Shown here piece after piece: positions 59,356-64,000 of a DNA stretch of 64,000 nt (position 1 is its first letter; each line of letters starts with the position of its first letter). Made by a program: the position numbers and the translations under genes. Below the pieces are notes generated by a model. It worked only from the letters and a program-made list of their open reading frames with translations, did no database searches and was not told the origin of the DNA. This DNA comes from Oscheius sp. JU75 (Eukaryota; Nematoda; Chromadorea; Rhabditida; Rhabditidae): assembly GCA_037178855.1 (NCBI GenBank), contig JASJZC010000001.1:4712001-4776000 (forward strand). The letters are read 5' to 3'.

Positions 59356-61568
59356 ATGACTGTGACATACGCGAAGAAGGCCAGCAATGCGAGTCTTTTC
59401 ACCTTCTTCAAGCTGCTGCTGAGATGGAGAGGCAGTATTTGGCAGGCCATCCACTTCGAGTTTTGCGCCTACTTCATCGTCTACATTCTTCTCACGTGAG
59501 TCTTCCAGTCTTTCCAAGTGAACTTTCCCTTCTAGGACGGTAAACTTGGTCTTCTTCAACGCGACTGGAAACAAACTGATGATTCTGGCCACCTACTGCA
59601 ATGATGAGGTCTCTGGAATGCTCCGACTCGTCGCCTTCGTCATGGGATTCTACGTGACGCAGATCTACAACCGCTGGTGGAGTATTTACACCATGCTGCC
59701 CTGGCCGGACACCTTCTGCTACCAACTCGGAGGTTTCTATCCCAACCTAGTACGTTTCTTAGGCTCCCGGAGGCTTCGTTTTCCGTTCTGTACTATCCTT
59801 CGAGGTTCTACCTTAGTCTTGTGTTCTATTTACAGCTGGAGGAGCAGCAAGTGCACAAGACGATGGTTCGCTATCTGTGCCTGAGCTACGTGCTTGTCTT
59901 CCGCGACATCAGCGAGAAGATTCGTCTCCGTTTCCCGTCCCTTAAATCGATGGAAGGATCTCTGTTGACGACGGAGGAGCGACTATCCATGGAGAGGACT
60001 GATCCGAGTGCCGAGCGAGTTCAATGGATGCCGATCGAATGGATTTTCGTTCTGCTGCGTCGAAGTCATGAGAAGGCGAATGTCAACGACTACCAGTTCA
60101 CACGACTCGTGAAGACAGTCCTCGACTACCGCGAGCGACTTCACAACATTCTTCAATTCGACACTGTGAATCTGCCGCTGGCTTACACCCAAGTCGTCCA
60201 TCTCTTCGTCTACATGCATCTGCTGCTGTTGCTCTTTGCCTCACAGAGTGCCGGCGACGAGGTCGAGATGCTCGTCATGTTGCTCTACTGCATGCTACAG
60301 TTCATCTTTCTTCTAGGCTTGCTCAAGATGGCAGAGGTCGGTCCAACTTGTTTTCTCCTGTCTAGGCGGTCATGGTAGTCGTATTTCTTGGAGCTGGGAT
60401 TTCGTCTGTTCAAAAATCCTAAAAAGTAGAGGAGAACATAGCTTTGAGCGCAAAAGAAATCTTTGTGACAAAGGAAAACTCCAACTAATGAGTTCTTTTC
60501 TTCAGGTGATGATCAATCCGCTGGGCAACGACGCCGACGACTTTGAGATCAACACGATCATCGAACGCAACTTTCAAATCAGTTACCGTTCCGTCGAGGA
60601 GTTCCATCAAAGCAAGCCGAAGAAAGCCGACATCCAGTTGGCGGCCAAATTTCCCAAGCAGACTACCGAGAGCATGATCGAGAATATCATCCGCCCGACG
60701 AAAATTGTCCAAGGTTCAGCTGTGCCGGACAAGGAGGAGAAGGTCAGTGTGGAGATTGCCAACGATTTTGAGGTACGTGATTTGACTTTGAAGTAACAAG
60801 ACATATGTTCAGAAACAGAGTCGAGCGGCGAGTCGCGAGCTTCCGAATAATCCGACTGAGAAGGTGACGACGGCTGAGCCTCTTCCACCGACGCCGATCA
60901 AACAGAAGAAGAAGCCGACCAAGAGCGCTGTGCGTGGAATGAGACGGGCCAAGAAGAGCAGTGAGGGACAGAGCAAGAACAGCAGCAGTAGACTACCTTC
61001 CTCATTAATGACACCATTGAGAACTCCAGAAGAGAGTCAAATGAAAAATGTGAAGAGTTCGGGAAAGACGAAGAAGGATCTGGCCGCGGATCTGATGGAG
61101 CGACTGGAACTCCTCCGGAAGGTTGAGAAGAGACGCGAGAAGATGGAGCTCGATCGCACGCAACTAGACGAAGAGGATGAGGATCCGATGTCGAGAGGAT
61201 CTGTCCCAACTCCCAGAGCCTCCAAAATTTACTCCAGGGTTAGCTTTCTTCTTTGTTCTTGCGTTTTACATACTAGCTTTTCTAACGGGACACTTCATGC
61301 ATCCCGTGCTTCTTATCTGAAAGTAATGAGAGGATCCTTCAGAAATCTTGTTCTCAAATTTCTCAACTAATCAATTCAGGAGCTGTCACCGAGGATGAGT
61401 CAGCTGAGCAGTCCAATTCCTCTCTCGATGGCTAAGACGCAGATGTCCTCCATCAGGAAGAGGGACATCTCGAAGACCAAAGAAGAGGCCTTCCGCTCCT
61501 TCGTCAAGAATCTCAAGAATTCGACAGCGCTATCTCCAGACAAAGATACGAAGGGAAAAAACGAATAA
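59356..61568 (+). CDS. BEST: bestrophin family anion channel
   Basis: Six exons (59356-59495, 59536-59749, 59836-60336, 60506-60772, 60813-61238, 61380-61568) give 578 codons. The start MTVTYAKKASNAS and LLLRWRGSIWQAIHFEF match the invariant bestrophin N-terminus. Further hallmarks are VMGFYVTQIYNRWWSIYTML, PWPDTFCYQLGG, NLPLAYTQVVHLFVYMHLL and the calcium-clasp region INPLGNDADDFEINTIIERN. A basic, Ser-rich tail of about 230 residues (KKKPTKSAVRGMRRAKKSS) is probably cytosolic and low complexity. Bestrophins form pentameric, often calcium-activated chloride channels. It starts 292 nt after the CNG subunit on the same strand; shared regulation is possible. It ends 52 nt before the stop of the convergent gene. 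Confidence 0.95.
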
Positions 61569-61620
61569 CCTTATTACATTTCTTTATTATTAATTATTAT
61601 TGTTAGGTGTTCCCGTTTCT

Positions 61621-63754
61621 TCAGTACCCCATCGCAGGCATCTCGAAGCCCCCGTTTCCTCCAATAAACCGCCTGCTAGAATGTTTCACACTAAAACCGG
61701 CCTCATCCCCTGCACTCCAGTAGTTTGGTATTTTGAAGGTGCTGTCCCATTCTTCTCGAGCTCGGCCCTGGGTGGAGTAGGCTGTGTTAACAGCCGGTCG
61801 TGTGGGATCCAAACTGGGCAGAATGAACCGTCCACCAAGACCGGGAATCTCTTTTTCAGTGGCACCGGTCCATCGTAGACGAGTGTGACGACCCTTGGGA
61901 GTCCAGACGAGAGGAGGAACTGGTCGCTCCTCGATTACCTATAAACATTAGTTATGGACGTGAAAACTGGGCACGCGCGCCACCTATTTATGTCAGAATA
62001 CTCCTACTTATGTTAAAATCTACATACCTGTGATACTTTGGCATCGAGCGGATTCTTCATTGTCCTGGCTCCAAATAGGCGTGGGTAGGCGACAATTGTT
62101 TTGGGCTTGTATCTCTGTCCTTTCTGTTCTTCGGTCAGCATGTTGCGTCCTCCTAGGATCTCTTCAAGACGACCGTCCATAAATAACGGAGCAATATTTG
62201 GATTGTTCTTCAGATTAGTCAAGACCCTGCTCTCCTTTTTCAGAGGACCAGAAGGAGCATATCTTCTCGCAGCGCGCTTCTCCGCCTCCTCGGGATCTTC
62301 AGCAACCAGCAGCGGAATCATTTTCCTCGCTCTCTGTGGCAACTTTCTCGGCAGGAAATAGCCGGGCTGCGGTTTGGGATTCAACATGAGTTTCTTCGGC
62401 TCCAGCACCTCTTCCACGTCACTTCCACTGATTCCAAGTCGCTTTAGAGCCTTCTTAACCTCATCGTTCCGCTCCAGAGATTGAATGAAGTTTGTTGGTA
62501 AACGGAGGGGAGAGCGTCTAATACTGTTCTCCTCTACCTCCTTCTCTTCTTCACTATCTCTCTCATGGAATATATCATGTAGACCGAGAACAAGTGCAGC
62601 TTTTCCGTCCAGTTGACTCTTCGACTTGAGCTGTCTCTCGATCTGTTGGTCACTGAGAGGACGACCGTATGGATCGTCTCTCATCCGTCTGGTCAAGGCT
62701 GCCGCAACCTGAGCATTGTTCAGAATGTGGCGTAATCGGGGTGAGTCGCGGAGGCGACGAGTCAGTGAACGGTCATCTTCGTCCACCTCTTCTTCTTCCT
62801 CTCGTCTGGCCGGCGCTCGTCTTACTACTGGAAGAGAAGATGTCCAATGGCTAGCAGGCATTTGGGAGGCCAAGGCCATGGTGCGGATTTGGTCCGGAGA
62901 GGCTTGCGACTCTCGCATTTGAGGAATCTGAAAACGAGCCTTCGTTGTCTGATTGGAAGACGAAGAACGTCTACTTCTTTAGGAATCTGTTTGTCCGATT
63001 TCGAGCCGAGCTTACTCTAATCAACCTCATAGTCTCTCACTCTCAACTTTCATCCTAAAGTGCTAGCGATAAGCTAACCTTAAACGGATTCCTGCCTGCA
63101 ATCATGTTGGCTACAAGTCCTGGCAAAATCTGCTGTTGAAATTTCTCCAACACAGCTTTCGCTATCTAAACACAGACTTTTAAGTTTACTTCTTTCGTTC
63201 AACCTGTTCCGACGGATCTTCCGTTTCCAGCTGTCTCTGAGTCTTGATGGCCTGTTCAATACCTTTCAGTGAGGAACCAATAGGAATCCCATTCTCGTTG
63301 AGCATGTCGACCATCGGATTTCCCGTTTTCGGCTGCAGCTTAGCCATTTCGGCCTGCTGCATAACTGCCTCGGCTGCCAGCTGCTCGACATTTTTTGTTC
63401 TGTATTTTTTGTACTAAAAATGGTTAAGTATTTTTTTTGAAAATGAAAGGATATTGCCTGTTCGGGATGGACCTTTTCCAAGACCTCCAGCTGTGTCTTG
63501 AAAGCTCCCTTGGCCATTTCCATCTGGCCTTTTTTGATCAGGGCATCTGAATTGTTTGATTGTTTCATATTTCAATACTCACCAAGAAATCTGGCCCCAA
63601 CCATCTCAATAGCTCTCTTGCTTGGCAGAGGAACGGGCAACTTCGGTACTTCATCCTCTTCCTCCGTATCTTCGTCAGAATCGTACCTTCGTCTCGCCTC
63701 GGCTAATAAAGGAATAAGGGTTATCAAAACGAATAGGAGTAGCTGGAGACGCAT
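61621..63754 (-). CDS. secretory protein of unknown function
   Basis: It starts MRLQLLLFVLITLIPLLAEA, a clear signal peptide, then an acidic stretch (YDSDEDTEEEDEVPKLPVPL). Helical Gln/Lys-rich exons follow (KGQMEMAKGAFKTQLEVLEK, NVEQLAAEAVMQQAEMAKLQ, IPIGSSLKGIEQAIKTQRQL). A long exon at 62026-62930 is full of dibasic sites (SLTRRLRDSPRLRHILNNAQ, RRSPLRLPTNFIQSL, YFLPRKLPQRARK). A Pro/aromatic C-terminus ends FEMPAMGY. No catalytic domain is recognised. The many dibasic pairs could be processing sites, but no repeated amidated peptide (GKR/GRR) is evident. AATAAA on the minus strand near 61590 suits its 3' end. Exon edges in the middle are approximate. Confidence 0.7.
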
Positions 63755-63954
63755 TTTCTCGAGAGGCCAGACAAAAGACCAGCGTCCCACAGGGGCGCGA
63801 CCCCGGATGGATCGGACACCTCGTAAACCGGCTATCAGTCGAATCAGGCGGCTAATGTGGAAGCCTCGGCAAAAAGTACACTTGTCAGAAAGTGAACATC
63901 GAAATTCGAGATGCCATGGTACTCGCAGCACCGAAACCACTTCGACATCCCATT

Positions 63955-64000
63955 TCTCTACTACTAAAGTGTCACCCCGAAACGAAAGCGAGCAAATTCT
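63955..64000 (+). mobile_element. start of a Helitron-like element, cut by the window edge
   Basis: TCTCTACTACTAAAGTGTCA matches the 5' end at 53144 over 16 bases (TCTCTACTACTAAAGY) and then diverges. The rest of the element lies beyond the window. Confidence 0.5.

Noticed and set aside
1-64000. CRISPR array, phage, bacterial operon or rRNA genes
   Set aside because: No regularly spaced repeats, integrase or capsid-like frames, or rRNA sequence were seen; the intron-rich genes show this is a eukaryotic nuclear segment.

Overview
This looks like a gene-dense nuclear segment from an invertebrate animal, most likely a nematode (inference). The genes are small and split by very short introns, many of 29-45 nt, with (T)TTCAG or TTCCAG acceptors. 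Start codons often sit just after a strong acceptor, as in trans-spliced genes. The fatty-acid-binding protein, the beta-type cyclic-nucleotide-gated channel and the short spacing between same-strand genes also fit. There is no bacterial operon structure, phage, CRISPR array or rRNA. For nine genes the exon lengths were summed by hand and gave clean open frames, which supports those models; the longest minus-strand genes were not checked this way.

Layout, left to right. 0-13.4 kb: one neuropeptide-type GPCR (+) in otherwise non-coding DNA rich in short fold-back repeats. 13.4-20.6 kb: an HMBOX1-like homeobox factor (+), a multipass membrane protein of unknown function (+), an unrecognised protein with a duplicated 3' exon module (-), and a truncated prolyl-4-hydroxylase fragment (-). 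22-28.7 kb: a FRRS1-type DOMON/cytochrome b561 reductase (-) and an NMNAT with a long proline-rich tail (+). 29.3-48.7 kb (-): afadin, IFT88, Ro60 and NUP153 in a row. Ro60, IFT88 and afadin lie head to tail with gaps of only 130 and 327 nt, which suggests a polycistronic unit. 49.7-52.9 kb (+): an FABP, a small unknown protein and a CHCHD2/10-type twin-CX9C protein, with a possible broken gene on the other strand. 54.4-61.6 kb (+): TMEM144, a CNG channel beta subunit and a bestrophin, closely spaced. 61.6-63.75 kb (-): a secretory protein of unknown function that converges on the bestrophin.

Repeats: a family of about 50-90 bp fold-back elements (core TCTGCAAAGTT...AACTTTGCAGA) has at least twelve copies, all in introns or intergenic DNA. 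There are also three tRNA-like (SINE-like) copies, a decayed RTE-like LINE inside an IFT88 intron, and several elements with Helitron-like ends. The biology represented includes cilia (IFT88), a sensory-type channel (CNG), ion transport (bestrophin), junctions (afadin), RNA quality control (Ro60) and nuclear pores (NUP153). I found no convincing new multi-gene system. The best leads are the Ro60-IFT88-afadin cluster, the fold-back family, the NMNAT tail and an in-frame TGA in a conserved-looking ORF.
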